This document shows, piece by piece, positions 9,911-20,725 of a stretch of DNA of 64,000 bases. Each line of letters opens with the position of its first letter. Position 1 is the first letter of the stretch. Both the position numbers and the translations under genes were made by a program. The notes beneath the pieces are model-generated. The model ran no database searches. It saw nothing but the letters and a program-made list of their open reading frames with translations, and was not told the origin of the DNA. The stretch is from contig CAJXSU010000001.1 in NCBI GenBank assembly GCA_913061465.1, positions 84,717-148,716 of the forward strand, written 5' to 3'. Source of the stretch: an uncultured Flavobacterium sp. (GTDB lineage: Bacteria; Bacteroidota; Bacteroidia; Flavobacteriales; Flavobacteriaceae).

Positions 9911-12900
9911 TTATAATATGACTAGCTTTTCATACTTTTCTGACGATATATTACTTGTTGTTGATGTTACTTTTAATTTATAAATATAAACTCCTTTTCC
10001 TAACTTATTTCCAAAATCATCTAAACCATTCCATGAAATATTTCTAGATAAATTACCTGTTGTTTGAACCAACTGATTAATAGTTTTTACTAATTTTCCT
10101 GAAACTGTAAAAATTTGAACCTGAACTTCAAGAGGTTCGTTGGGTTTGTTGTGGTTAAACCAAAACTCGGTATAATTTACAAATGGATTAGGATAATTTA
10201 AAACATTATCTAAGGTTACACTATTATCACTAACAACTACAAAATTCAGCATTGCTTCTGAAGAATTGTTGTAGGTATCCCAAGCCTTGAGTTTAAGGGT
10301 ATGAGGACCTACAGATAAATTTCGTAGTCGATAAACTACCTTACCCCGAGTAAAGTCATCTAATTCTGTTTGATAAAAGTCATTTAAGATTATTGGATTA
10401 GATTCATCTCCATCTAAAACTCCAACAATATCATGATCTACAGCAGTAATTGAGGTATTAATACCGCTCAAATCAAATAATTTTGCAATTAAATTTGGTG
10501 ACGCATTCGTGTTTGCTCCATCTAAAAAAGATTCATCATTCATAAATAATTGAATTTCAGGACCAACTGTATCTTCTGGAGCATTCTCATTAATACCGCC
10601 TACAATTACATCGGCATTGTAACCTGCTTTATCAAGTATTTGATCAGTAGCATAAAAACTTAACTTTCCTTTTCCATAAGCAATTTTCACATCTCTTGGT
10701 ACTATAAATTCGAAATTAAAATTTCCATTTTCTACAGTTGCCAATCCTCTAAATAGTTTACTTTCTTGAGAATCAAAAACTTCAACAACACCAAAATTAT
10801 CATTATCTAAGGTTGATTTATCAATAGGCTTATCATATACAGTAGTAGATAAACTACCATTAAAATCAGTTAAAACAGTGTTCAAATTATCAGTAACAAC
10901 CCCTTCAAAACGAACTTTAGATAAGGCTTTGAGCGTATCTATTGATTGAGTAATGTCTACACCATTCATTTTTGTGATTTTAATATTTGGCTTAGGAATT
11001 GCTAATTTTTTAACAGGATCTCCAAAATAATAAATAAAAAACTTTTGCTCCCTATTGTAATTATTTTTTGTTTTCACCAAAGATTCTGCTATGGTTAAAT
11101 CTTCATCATTAAATTCTAATAAAGTAGCAATTAGTCTTTTATTGAAGGCTTGACCGGTACTGATAAAAACCTCTCTTGTGGTTGAAATCATAGAAACTGC
11201 GCCTCCGGAGGCATTCCAAAATACATTTTCTCCAGCTGAAATTCTTATCGGATTATCAAATCTTGAAAACTCACATGTAATAGTTATGAAAAGCGGTAAG
11301 GTGTTTTCATTATTAAGTCCTTTAACTTGAGGGATGTCAAAAAATCTTTCTGATGCAAAACCATCTTCACCACCGTGTCCAAAATAATCAAAAACTAGAG
11401 TACCTGATTCTATAGCTGTTGTAATTGCCTCTTTTACATCTGGATAGCGTTCTCCTCCTGAAGAGTTTTGTTGCACATAGGCATCTGCATATATTTTATT
11501 GATATTAAAAATTGGTTTAATGGCTTTAATATCATCAGCAATGGTCTCTACTCCACGTTGTATAGGTTGATCAGAAAGAACGTCAATATCATCGGCTAGT
11601 AAAGTTATTGAATTTCTCCAATCTCCAAATGAATCAACATTATAATCTCTTAAGATTTTATCCACTACATCTTTTGCCTGTTGCTGAGAAGAAACAGGGA
11701 TTCTTCCGGTTGCAATTTCCATGGTATGTGCTCCAGACATTGTTCCCTCAGATTCTTCAAGCATCCCAAAAAAATCATCTGTAACATATGATTCTGCTAA
11801 ACTGTAACTGTCAGTTGCGAGGTAAACTGGAACAATATTATTGTTTCCAATAATTCTATCTTTATAATCATAGGATGCATCTCCAAAAAAACAAACATAT
11901 TTCAATTGATCATCATCTGTTGAATTTAATTCGTAAACATGTTTGATAAAATCTCTAATTCCTGTAATATCTCTACTACCAGAGGAGAATTCATTATAAA
12001 TCTCATCTAAATTAACAACTTTTGCTGTTAATCCTGAGTTTTCTATATGATAGTCTACTATTCTCTGAGCTTGTGATTCAAATTCATCGGTGGTAATTAG
12101 TAGGTAGTTGATATCTTTTATTGCATGTACATTTTGATTTTTAATTTTAGAGTTGGATAGGATTTCTGGGGTGTAATAATCATCTTGATGCACTACAATA
12201 TATTCTTGCAACACTCCAGAATTTGCTTTAAAAGAAAAAGGTCCTGAAGTTGATTCATTATTTATATTAGTTGCATTGATTGGGTCTGTTACATCCCAAA
12301 TCTGAAATATATTTTGTGAATTTTGAATCTGATATTCGACTATTCCTGCTGTATTTGCAGCTTCAAAACTTCGAAAAGAAAACTGAAAATCGTTTGCTGT
12401 TAATTCTTTTTTTCCTGATACTTCAATATAATCTAAATAAGCCCTTGCCGATGGATTTCCACCATTATTGTAATTTAAATTAAACTCAATAGTAGAAGAT
12501 GAAATTAATTGATTTGCACTCTGTGTTCTTTCTGATGCTAGATCACCAGAACTTGTACTCGCACTAAAATTGAGATTAAAAAGATCTTGAGAGTTTACCT
12601 TAACTTGCATTGAAGAAGTTAATTCAGATACAGCCACTGCTCTAACTTTTATGTTTACGGGCTCAGTTATCACTATATTTGGGAATGGTATTTCAAGTGA
12701 TAACTCATTATCTACACTAAAATCTTCTCCAAGCCATTTTTTACCCGCGGCAAAAAGATTAATAGTTTCCTTTTCATAAAAAACGTAATCATTAAAGGTA
12801 GTAATCTGAGTGCTAGCAGAACCAATAACAGGAGAAGAATTTTGTATTCTCTTTCCATCATCTTCATTAATGGTCATAAAATAATAAGATTTGTCTGAGT

Positions 12901-13309
12901 ATATATTTTGTATATGATTTACCGTTCCTTGAGCGGGATTTACTTCCCAGCTGTGGGGTCCTTTGGCATAAAATAGAATGTAATCATTAGAATCAAAAGA
13001 ATTATCTTCTTCACCCTCAATGAAAATAGCATTCTCTTGCAAATCATCATACCTAAAATCTGCATTTAATTCGGGGAGTAATTGACCTCCGTTTCCATAA
13101 ATATGAATTTTTTTTGGATTTAAGTTATTTGTTGAAATTCCTAGCTGTTGTAAAAAAGATTTATCAATTTTAAAAACTCCTGTAGTGTCTGTTGCAAACT
13201 TATACCAATTCCCATTGGCTAATACTGAGTTTGTAACTTGTCCGTAACCTACAACGGAACATAAAATGAATAAAATCTTTAAAATTATATGTTTTTTCAA
13301 TGCAATCAT
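9911..13309 (-). CDS. porU: Type IX secretion sortase PorU (C25 peptidase family)
   Basis: 1132 aa; FDYFGHGGEDGF and TITCEFSRFDNP regions; C-terminal T9SS sorting domain (..GVYIYKLKVTSTTSNISSEKYEKLVIL). Confidence 0.93.
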   Translation of the reverse strand: MIALKKHIILKILFILCSVVGYGQVTNSVLANGNWYKFATDTTGVFKIDKSFLQQLGISTNNLNPKKIHIYGNGGQLLPELNADFRYDDLQENAIFIEGEEDNSFDSNDYILFYAKGPHSWEVNPAQGTVNHIQNIYSDKSYYFMTINEDDGKRIQNSSPVIGSASTQITTFNDYVFYEKETINLFAAGKKWLGEDFSVDNELSLEIPFPNIVITEPVNIKVRAVAVSELTSSMQVKVNSQDLFNLNFSASTSSGDLASERTQSANQLISSSTIEFNLNYNNGGNPSARAYLDYIEVSGKKELTANDFQFSFRSFEAANTAGIVEYQIQNSQNIFQIWDVTDPINATNINNESTSGPFSFKANSGVLQEYIVVHQDDYYTPEILSNSKIKNQNVHAIKDINYLLITTDEFESQAQRIVDYHIENSGLTAKVVNLDEIYNEFSSGSRDITGIRDFIKHVYELNSTDDDQLKYVCFFGDASYDYKDRIIGNNNIVPVYLATDSYSLAESYVTDDFFGMLEESEGTMSGAHTMEIATGRIPVSSQQQAKDVVDKILRDYNVDSFGDWRNSITLLADDIDVLSDQPIQRGVETIADDIKAIKPIFNINKIYADAYVQQNSSGGERYPDVKEAITTAIESGTLVFDYFGHGGEDGFASERFFDIPQVKGLNNENTLPLFITITCEFSRFDNPIRISAGENVFWNASGGAVSMISTTREVFISTGQAFNKRLIATLLEFNDEDLTIAESLVKTKNNYNREQKFFIYYFGDPVKKLAIPKPNIKITKMNGVDITQSIDTLKALSKVRFEGVVTDNLNTVLTDFNGSLSTTVYDKPIDKSTLDNDNFGVVEVFDSQESKLFRGLATVENGNFNFEFIVPRDVKIAYGKGKLSFYATDQILDKAGYNADVIVGGINENAPEDTVGPEIQLFMNDESFLDGANTNASPNLIAKLFDLSGINTSITAVDHDIVGVLDGDESNPIILNDFYQTELDDFTRGKVVYRLRNLSVGPHTLKLKAWDTYNNSSEAMLNFVVVSDNSVTLDNVLNYPNPFVNYTEFWFNHNKPNEPLEVQVQIFTVSGKLVKTINQLVQTTGNLSRNISWNGLDDFGNKLGKGVYIYKLKVTSTTSNISSEKYEKLVIL

Positions 13310-13502
13310 TCTTCAAAGAACGCAAATAATATGGATATATTTTGTGTTAAAAATTGTTAAATCATAATATAAGAAAAAGTGTTGCGTTATCTTTATAACA
13401 TTAACAATTTACAATCATATAAATTTATAAAACATCTTGTATGAAAATAATTTTATTGTAAATTGCCAAAAAAAATTAGAATCCTAATATTTTATATTAT
13501 AT

Positions 13503-15176
13503 ATGAAGAACTATTCTAGAATAACCCTTCTTTTACTCAGTAGTATTTTACTATACAATTGTAATTCGACCAATAAAAGTACATCTTCGTTAACAGGTTG
13601 GAATTTTAACGATCCTAAATTTGGTAGTTATATCAAAGGAACTTCATTTCAAGGTCAGAAAACACCTGATGGAATGGTTGGAATTGAAGGAGGTTCATTT
13701 GTTATGGGGCAAGTGCAAGACGATGTAATGTTCGATTGGAATACTACACCTCAAAAAATGCACGTACGATCATTTTATTTGGACGAAACAGAAGTAACGA
13801 ACTCTGAGTATTTATTATACCTTCAGGTAACTAAAGAAGTATTTCCTCCAGAAGAAGAAAAATATAAAAATATTTATGCTTCAGCACTACCTGATACGCT
13901 TGTTTGGAGAAGCAGTTTAGGAAATACCGAACTCTTATCTGAAAGTTATCTGAGACATCCTGCATATTCTGATTATCCTGTTGTAGGCGTGAGTTGGTTG
14001 CAAGCTGTTCAATATTGTAAGTGGAGAACAAGTGCTGTAAATCTTAAAAATTTAATAGACAAGGGGGTTTTATCTAATGTATTAGCAAATGATACCATAC
14101 GAAACTTTTTTGACACCGATTTATATTTAGAAAATCCTTATAAATTATTTGATGGTGATTCTACTGTATATAAGAGAGGTTTACCTGATAATAAATTAAG
14201 AAAGAGAGGAGCACCGAGACCAGAAAAAGGTACATTTACTGGAAGACAAGTAACTTCTCTTGATGGAATTTTATCACAAAAATTCAGATTGCCTACTGAA
14301 GTTGAATGGGAATACGCTGCTAAAGCAAATACTGAAAACAGAGAATACAATAACATTAGAGGTAGAAAGAAATTTGCTTGGGATGGTAAGTATACTAGAG
14401 AGAAATCAAACCGATACAAAGGAAGTCAGTTAGCAAACTTTAAACAAAGTAAAGGAAACTACAGTGGTTTATCTGGATGGTCTGAAGATGGATCAGACAT
14501 ACCTATTTCTGTAAGATCTTATCCACCTAATGGATATGGCCTTTATGACATGTCTGGAAACGTGGCAGAATGGGTTGCTGATGTATACCGACCTATCATA
14601 GACAGTGAGGCCAATGATTTTAATTTCTATAGAGGTAATAACTTCAGAAAAAAATTAATAGATTCAACTGGTCAAGTAGTAATTATTGGTGAATCTAATC
14701 AAGCAATGGTTTCTTATGATACATTACCTAATGGAAAAGTGGTAGTTTCTAATTTACCTGGTGAAATTAAATATGTACCTGTGACGATGAATGATGTCTT
14801 CATGAGAACCAACTATTCTGTTTCTGATAATACAGATAAGAATGATGGTGATAAATTATCAAATCGTTTATTTGATTTAGAGGATGATCAATTTACCAAC
14901 AAATCAAGAATGTATAATTCTCCAATCAATGCTAAAGACGAAAATACAGGTAAACTTGATAAATATGATATCAAAAAGAGAACTACGTTAATTAGTAATA
15001 AAACCAGAGTTCATAAAGGAGGGTCTTGGCAAGACAGAGAGTATTGGCTAGATCCAGCTCAAAGAAGATATTTACCTGAGTATATGTCTACAAATTACAT
15101 TGGTTTTAGATGTGCTACTGACGTCATGGGTAACCTAAATAGTGGAAAAAGAACCGCAAGAAACCCATCAAGATAA
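13503..15176 (+). CDS. gldJ: Gliding motility lipoprotein GldJ (SUMF1/FGE-like domain)
   Basis: 557 aa; lipoprotein signal LLLSSILLYNC, FGE-like motifs (GMVGIEGGSFVMGQ, GSWQDREYWLDPAQRRY, IGFRCA); divergent from porU. Confidence 0.93.
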   Translation: MKNYSRITLLLLSSILLYNCNSTNKSTSSLTGWNFNDPKFGSYIKGTSFQGQKTPDGMVGIEGGSFVMGQVQDDVMFDWNTTPQKMHVRSFYLDETEVTNSEYLLYLQVTKEVFPPEEEKYKNIYASALPDTLVWRSSLGNTELLSESYLRHPAYSDYPVVGVSWLQAVQYCKWRTSAVNLKNLIDKGVLSNVLANDTIRNFFDTDLYLENPYKLFDGDSTVYKRGLPDNKLRKRGAPRPEKGTFTGRQVTSLDGILSQKFRLPTEVEWEYAAKANTENREYNNIRGRKKFAWDGKYTREKSNRYKGSQLANFKQSKGNYSGLSGWSEDGSDIPISVRSYPPNGYGLYDMSGNVAEWVADVYRPIIDSEANDFNFYRGNNFRKKLIDSTGQVVIIGESNQAMVSYDTLPNGKVVVSNLPGEIKYVPVTMNDVFMRTNYSVSDNTDKNDGDKLSNRLFDLEDDQFTNKSRMYNSPINAKDENTGKLDKYDIKKRTTLISNKTRVHKGGSWQDREYWLDPAQRRYLPEYMSTNYIGFRCATDVMGNLNSGKRTARNPSR

Positions 15177-15194
15177 ATCAACACAAAAAATTAT

Positions 15195-15232
15195 AAATCC
15201 TCATTGAATTCTACTCAATGAGGATTTTTTTT
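15195..15232 (+). terminator. Rho-independent terminator after gldJ
   Basis: aaatcctcattga-attctac-tcaatgaggattttttttt. Confidence 0.87.
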
Positions 15233-15243
15233 TATATTTAAGC

Positions 15244-16497
15244 ATGAATATTGAAGCGTTATATCAAATTTATTCAAGTAACTATCTTATCACCACTGAT
15301 ACCAGAGCTATTAAGAGAGGTGCTATTTTCTTTTCGCTTAAAGGTGATCATTTTAATGGAAATAAATTTGCAGAAAAAGCCATTCAAAAAGGTGCTAAAT
15401 ATGCTGTAATTGATGATATTAATTATCAAATTAAAGGAAAAACTATTTTAGTAAACAATGTTTTAGAAACCCTTCAGAAACTAGCAAATTATCATCGTAG
15501 ACAACTTAATATTCCTATTCTAGGTATTACTGGTAGCAATGGAAAAACCACAACAAAAGAACTCATTCATGCTGTTTTAAAAACCCAATTTAATACTGGA
15601 GCAACAAAAGGGAATCTAAATAATCATATCGGCGTACCGTTAACACTTTTATCATTTACCAATGAAACTGAGATTGGAATTGTAGAAATGGGTGCAAATC
15701 ATCAAAAAGAGATAGAATTCTTATGCTCTATTTGTGAGCCTGATGTTGGTTATATTACAAATTTTGGTAAAGCACATCTAGAGGGTTTTGGAGGAATTGA
15801 AGGAGTGATTAAAGGAAAATCAGAATTGTATACCTACCTTAAAAGTAATAATAAAATAGCTTTTGTAGATGCTAATGATGCCAAACAATTAGAATTGACC
15901 AACACTATGGAGAGAATTTCATTAAACTCTTCTATTAGCATCTCTTCTACTCAGCCCTTATTAGCTCTAAACTACAACAATGAAATTATTGATACACAAC
16001 TCATTGGAATCTATAATTTAAATAACCTTAAGGCTGCCATTTCAATTGGAGAATACTATAACATCTCTAAAAAAAACATAATTACAGGGATCAGTAATTA
16101 CAAACCAACAAATAATAGGTCTCAGGTTATAGAAAAGAAAACGAATACTGTTGTAATGGATGCCTACAATGCAAATCCTACAAGTACGCGTTTAGCGCTA
16201 GAAAATTTCAAGGCAATAAATCATAAAAATAAAATTGTGATTTTGGGTGATATGTTTGAATTAGGAGAAGATACTGAACATGAACATCAAAATATCGTTA
16301 ATCTTTGTGATACACTAGGTTTTAACCGATGTGTTTTTGTTGGTCAACATTACAGTAAAACCTCGGCAGTAGAAAAACACTTGACTCTAGAGTCTTTAAT
16401 AAAAAGTATCACCGATACTCCTTTAGAAAAAAGTTATATTCTTATTAAAGGATCAAGAGGGATGTTTCTTGAACAACTTTTGGAGTATATTAATTAA
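15244..16497 (+). CDS. murF: UDP-N-acetylmuramoyl-tripeptide--D-alanyl-D-alanine ligase
   Basis: 417 aa; GITGSNGKTTTKEL P-loop, MDAYNANPTS. Confidence 0.94.
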   Translation: MNIEALYQIYSSNYLITTDTRAIKRGAIFFSLKGDHFNGNKFAEKAIQKGAKYAVIDDINYQIKGKTILVNNVLETLQKLANYHRRQLNIPILGITGSNGKTTTKELIHAVLKTQFNTGATKGNLNNHIGVPLTLLSFTNETEIGIVEMGANHQKEIEFLCSICEPDVGYITNFGKAHLEGFGGIEGVIKGKSELYTYLKSNNKIAFVDANDAKQLELTNTMERISLNSSISISSTQPLLALNYNNEIIDTQLIGIYNLNNLKAAISIGEYYNISKKNIITGISNYKPTNNRSQVIEKKTNTVVMDAYNANPTSTRLALENFKAINHKNKIVILGDMFELGEDTEHEHQNIVNLCDTLGFNRCVFVGQHYSKTSAVEKHLTLESLIKSITDTPLEKSYILIKGSRGMFLEQLLEYIN

Positions 16498-17341
16498 TAT
16501 GCTGTTTATGGTATTCTAGTAAATTATCTATGGGTCTTTGAATAACCCCTGATATTTTAAGTCCATTCTTTTCGGCAACATCATCTAATATTTCTTTAAA
16601 GTAATGCGCAATAGAGCCTATAAAATAAATGGGCATGTCCTCGGATGGGTTATACGGTAAGATTCTATACTTGAAGAATTTTTCAAATCCCTTTTTCATT
16701 AATCTTCTGACATATTTCTCATCTTTAAAATCAAACATAAACTTTGCAAAAGAAGCTAAATACATATTAGGATTTGGCGCTCTATATATGTTTGTCTTAA
16801 TAGTGTCTGCATCAAGTACATAATCAGCTTCAAATCTGTCCACCATATATTTAGGCATCATTCCATAAAAATAGTCTCTAATTAATCTTTTACCAAAATA
16901 ATTACCACTGGCTTCATCCATTAAAACATACCCCAAAGAAGGGACTTGCATTTGCATATTTTGACCATCGTAATAACAACTATTAGACCCTGTTCCTAAA
17001 ATACAAACTAAAGCAGGTTTTTTTCCTGAGGCTGCATATACAGCAGCTAACATGTCCTCTTCTACAGCTATAGCAGCATTTGTAAAGATGGCTTGCATTA
17101 CATCTTTTAAGACAGCACATGCATTAGGAGTTCCACAACCAGCACCATAAAAATAAACTTGACTCACCTCATCTTTAACATTAATGAGTTGAAACATATT
17201 CACAATTCTGTTGGTTAATTCTTCTGAAGAAATTACTGCTGGATTTAATCCCAAAGTTCTTACTCTAAAAAGTTCATTTTTGTTGGCATCTAAAGCAATC
17301 CAATCGGCTTTTGTTGAGCCACCATCAGCAATTAATATCAT
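16490..17341 (-). CDS. BadF/BadG-family ATPase, N-acetylglucosamine kinase-like
   Basis: 283 aa; ADGGSTKADWIA, CILGTGSNSC; convergent with murF with an 8-bp overlap. Confidence 0.85.
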   Translation of the reverse strand: MILIADGGSTKADWIALDANKNELFRVRTLGLNPAVISSEELTNRIVNMFQLINVKDEVSQVYFYGAGCGTPNACAVLKDVMQAIFTNAAIAVEEDMLAAVYAASGKKPALVCILGTGSNSCYYDGQNMQMQVPSLGYVLMDEASGNYFGKRLIRDYFYGMMPKYMVDRFEADYVLDADTIKTNIYRAPNPNMYLASFAKFMFDFKDEKYVRRLMKKGFEKFFKYRILPYNPSEDMPIYFIGSIAHYFKEILDDVAEKNGLKISGVIQRPIDNLLEYHKQHIN

Positions 17342-17362
17342 CGGTTATTTTTATAGATTTCC

Positions 17363-17370
17363 CAAATATA
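17363..17370 (-). promoter_or_regulatory. Candidate Bacteroidota -7 box (TAnnTTTG) for the kinase gene
   Basis: Minus-strand TATATTTG about 22 nt upstream of the start; no clear -33 box. Confidence 0.35.
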
Positions 17371-17550
17371 TTACAACCCTTTTGGTTACACAACAGCAAC
17401 CAAAAACTCAATCGTTTTCGTTCTTGTATCATTATAATTAATTTAATCCTTTTAATAAAATGTACAATAATTTTTATTTAAAACTTCACAAGCAAACCTA
17501 ATACTACTTTTAAAAATATTTAAAAACTTCAATACCTAGAGAATATATTG

Positions 17551-17558
17551 TAATTTTG
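17551..17558 (+). promoter_or_regulatory. Candidate Bacteroidota -7 box (TAnnTTTG) for the CpsB-like gene
   Basis: TAATTTTG about 17 nt upstream of the ATG at 17576. Confidence 0.35.
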
Positions 17559-17575
17559 AAAAAACTTAAAAGTTA

Positions 17576-18307
17576 ATGTTCAGTTTTTTCAAAAAACATC
17601 AAAAACCTTTATTTGAAGAACTTTGTGATATTCACAACCATTTGTTGCCGGGTATAGATGACGGCAGCAAAGATGTAGACACATCAACTAAAATGCTAAA
17701 TGCCTACCATGAACTAGGGATTAAAAGTGTTATTCCTACACCACACATTTATAAAGAATTGTACCCTAATACTCCAACAACCGTAAAAGACGCATTTAAG
17801 CTTTTAAAACAATATAAAGTTCCTGAAAATAGGACAAAAGTTAACTCCTATGCTGCTGAGTATATGGTAGATGAGGTTTTTATGAAAAATCTTGAGCAAG
17901 CTTCACCATTATTGCTCTTAAATGATACTTATATTTTAGTAGAAATTAATTTTTTTGGCCAAACTACGATGTTGAAATCAGCTTGTTTTAACTTATGTCA
18001 AAAAAATATCACTCCAATACTGGCCCATCCAGAACGCTATCATCTGATCAAAGACATTTCTGAGTATCAAAATTTAAAAAATCAAGGGTTCTACTTTCAA
18101 TTAAATGCCTTATCGCTTCTAGGACAATATGGACCAGAAGTAAAACAAAAAGCAGAAAAATTACTGAGGGAAGGGTTGTATGATTTTGTAGCTACTGATG
18201 CCCATAGTGTTCATGATCTAATAAAACTTAAAAACTTAAGCCTTTCTAAAAAGCAAGGGGTTCAATGGGAATCGATTCGAGAATTTCAACTGAAATTATT
18301 TTCCTAA
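17576..18307 (+). CDS. CpsB/CapC-type PHP protein-tyrosine phosphatase
   Basis: 243 aa; DIHNHLLPGIDDGSKD, LAHPERY, ATDAHS; next to a BY-kinase. Confidence 0.92.
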   Translation: MFSFFKKHQKPLFEELCDIHNHLLPGIDDGSKDVDTSTKMLNAYHELGIKSVIPTPHIYKELYPNTPTTVKDAFKLLKQYKVPENRTKVNSYAAEYMVDEVFMKNLEQASPLLLLNDTYILVEINFFGQTTMLKSACFNLCQKNITPILAHPERYHLIKDISEYQNLKNQGFYFQLNALSLLGQYGPEVKQKAEKLLREGLYDFVATDAHSVHDLIKLKNLSLSKKQGVQWESIREFQLKLFS

Positions 18308-18321
18308 GAAAATAACATTCA

Positions 18322-18350
18322 TAAAAAACCACCGATCTGCGGTGGTTTTT
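18322..18350. terminator. Terminator between convergent CpsB-like and Wzc-like genes
   Basis: aaaaaccaccg-atctg-cggtggttttttt; A-run and T-run on the two sides allow bidirectional use. Confidence 0.82.
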
Positions 18351-18380
18351 TTATATCAATACTATTAATTATAAATTTCA

Positions 18381-20723
18381 TTATTCTTCATCTTTACCAT
18401 ATCCATAGCCATAACCATAGTTATACTTGTAGGTGTAGCTATAACGGTATTTGTAGCTGTATCGATATCCATAGCCATAGCCAGAAGAAGATGCAGAAGC
18501 AATAAGACCGTTCAATACCATTCCAAAAGGCGGCATATTTTCTCGACTATGCATTTCTTTGATAAATGGAAATATATTCTTATCAGAGTATTGAGCTCTT
18601 GTCACATAAACCACCAAGTCACACAAAGATAATAATGGTGTGGTATCACTCACTAGCAATAAAGGTGCACTGTCAATAATAATAAGATCATAACTAGATT
18701 TAAGAATTTCTAACAATTCCTTCATTCGAGTACGCATCAACAATTCTGAGGGGTTTGGAGGAATAGCTCCAGACAATAAATAATCAATTTCATCAATCGA
18801 TTTTCCTTTTACTATCAACTTATCTAAATCATTATAGTTCACATCATTTAAAAAGGTAGAAAGCCCTAAATTTCCACGTTCGATACCCAAAATCGTATGC
18901 ACCTGAGGATTTCGTAAATCGGCTCCTATTAAAATTACTTTTTTGCCCAGTGCGTTATAGCTTTGCGCAATATTATAGGATACGAATGATTTACCCTCTC
19001 CTTTTATCGTAGAGGTAGCAATGATGACTTGAGGTTTATTTTGATTGAGTGAAAAACTCATACTCGATCGAATCACACGAATAGATTCTGCAATAATTCC
19101 TCGATCATCGTTTTCAGAAGAATAATTTTCATCAAAAGGCACCTCACCCAAAATAGTAAGACTTGGTAACCCTTTTTCTAGATCTTCTCGAGTATTGATT
19201 TTTGTGTCTAAGGTTTTTAATAAATAAAGAATAACTATTGGTATCATTAAACTCATAATTAAACCACCAAGATAAATAGTATTTTTGTTTGGTGAAATTG
19301 GAGTATTATTGGATATTCCGTAACTTAAAACTTTTAAGTTTGGTAATACAGACACATAGCTAATTGAAGCTTCCTCTTTTCGTTGAGATAAGAATACAAG
19401 GAGGTCCTCAGCAAACTTAAATTCTCTAGCAAAAGTTCTTATAACATATCCTTTCTCAGGAAGACTAGAAACTTTACCCATAGATACTTTGTTTACTTTT
19501 TGATAATTAGACAAAGAAACTTTCAAGTTTTTAATGTAGAGTTCAATACCATCAAGATTTGCCTTTCTAAGCCTATTTAATTTTTTATTTATGTTTAGGA
19601 CAAGTTGGCTGTTTATAGTTGTGCTAATTAATAAATTATTACGATCAACAACAAGTTTGTTGTAAGAATCTAATAATTGATTAACATTAGCATCAACGAT
19701 ACCTATATTAGCAGGTAAAATTTCAAAATTTTGTTGAGATTTTAATTGTTCTAGCAGAGAGGTTGCTATTTCTAATTGAATTTTTAATTCAAAAACAGCT
19801 TTATTTTCTAAAACAATGTTTGATAAGGTATTTGAAGTTTGAATTTCAGTATCATAAATACTATTTTTTATTTGATATTCAATCGTTTTTTTAGAAATAG
19901 AATCTATGGAGTTTTTGAGTATACCTAAACGCTTATTAATAAAAATAATAGAAGCATTGGATAGTTGGCGTTGATCAGCGACTCTATCCGCTGTAATCAC
20001 TTCAATTAAAGTATTTAATGAAGCATTGTTACGATTTATATTGGTGCCTGAAATACTCAAATTAATGATTTCTCCATTTTTCGAACTTACTTCAGCGCCT
20101 AATCTACTTTTTAGAATTGTTGTTGCATTGTTTAGAGAAGTTCTTGTGATTAAGTATTTCCTAGAATCTATAAAAAAACTAGAATCAATTATTTTAAAAT
20201 TAAAAAAATCATTTTCTAATTGTTTATTTTTATTAAATTTAAAATCTAAATTATCATTTGAAATATGAATTGATTCCTCAGAAATTTCCAACTCCCATCG
20301 TTGCATTAAATTTGGATTATTAAAAGTAATTTCAAATGGTAAATTTTTATATTTTAAGTTAGACTTAACTTTTCCAATTTGTAATACGCTAGTTTGAAGA
20401 TCTAATTTTTTTACAACCTGACTTAAGATATGATGAGATTTGATTACGGCAATATCATTTTCTACGTTTATTCGAGTTCCAAAAAGAGATGTCACCTCAT
20501 TAGATAGGAAAGAGCTAGAAGCATCAGATTTAGTAATTTGTATTTGAGCATTACTTGTGTAAATATTTGGTGTATAACGAAGGTAAGTATAGGAACCAGC
20601 TAATGCCATAATTATTGTTAATAAAAACCAGGGCCAAAAAAATATGTAATAAGAAATTTCTTTTTTAAGATTTAAACCATCTTCTTCTTGATTTAAAAAA
20701 TTTTCAAAATTATTATTTTTCAT
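18381..20723 (-). CDS. wzc: Polysaccharide co-polymerase / tyrosine autokinase (Wzc-like BY-kinase)
   Basis: 780 aa; Wzz domain, Walker A STIKGEGKSFVSYN, Tyr-rich C-terminus. Confidence 0.93.
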   Translation of the reverse strand: MKNNNFENFLNQEEDGLNLKKEISYYIFFWPWFLLTIIMALAGSYTYLRYTPNIYTSNAQIQITKSDASSSFLSNEVTSLFGTRINVENDIAVIKSHHILSQVVKKLDLQTSVLQIGKVKSNLKYKNLPFEITFNNPNLMQRWELEISEESIHISNDNLDFKFNKNKQLENDFFNFKIIDSSFFIDSRKYLITRTSLNNATTILKSRLGAEVSSKNGEIINLSISGTNINRNNASLNTLIEVITADRVADQRQLSNASIIFINKRLGILKNSIDSISKKTIEYQIKNSIYDTEIQTSNTLSNIVLENKAVFELKIQLEIATSLLEQLKSQQNFEILPANIGIVDANVNQLLDSYNKLVVDRNNLLISTTINSQLVLNINKKLNRLRKANLDGIELYIKNLKVSLSNYQKVNKVSMGKVSSLPEKGYVIRTFAREFKFAEDLLVFLSQRKEEASISYVSVLPNLKVLSYGISNNTPISPNKNTIYLGGLIMSLMIPIVILYLLKTLDTKINTREDLEKGLPSLTILGEVPFDENYSSENDDRGIIAESIRVIRSSMSFSLNQNKPQVIIATSTIKGEGKSFVSYNIAQSYNALGKKVILIGADLRNPQVHTILGIERGNLGLSTFLNDVNYNDLDKLIVKGKSIDEIDYLLSGAIPPNPSELLMRTRMKELLEILKSSYDLIIIDSAPLLLVSDTTPLLSLCDLVVYVTRAQYSDKNIFPFIKEMHSRENMPPFGMVLNGLIASASSSGYGYGYRYSYKYRYSYTYKYNYGYGYGYGKDEE
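18396..18482 (-). repeat. Alternating Tyr-X tail coding repeat in Wzc
   Basis: Encodes GYGYGYRYSYKYRYSYTYKYNYGYGYGYG (14 Tyr in 29 aa). Confidence 0.9.
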
Positions 20724-20725
20724 AA

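Noticed and set aside
12280-12483. 67-aa plus-strand ORF inside porU
   Set aside because: Antisense to a long conserved CDS; low-complexity translation
13831-14419. Antisense ORFs of 66 and 93 aa within gldJ
   Set aside because: Shadow ORFs opposite a conserved gene
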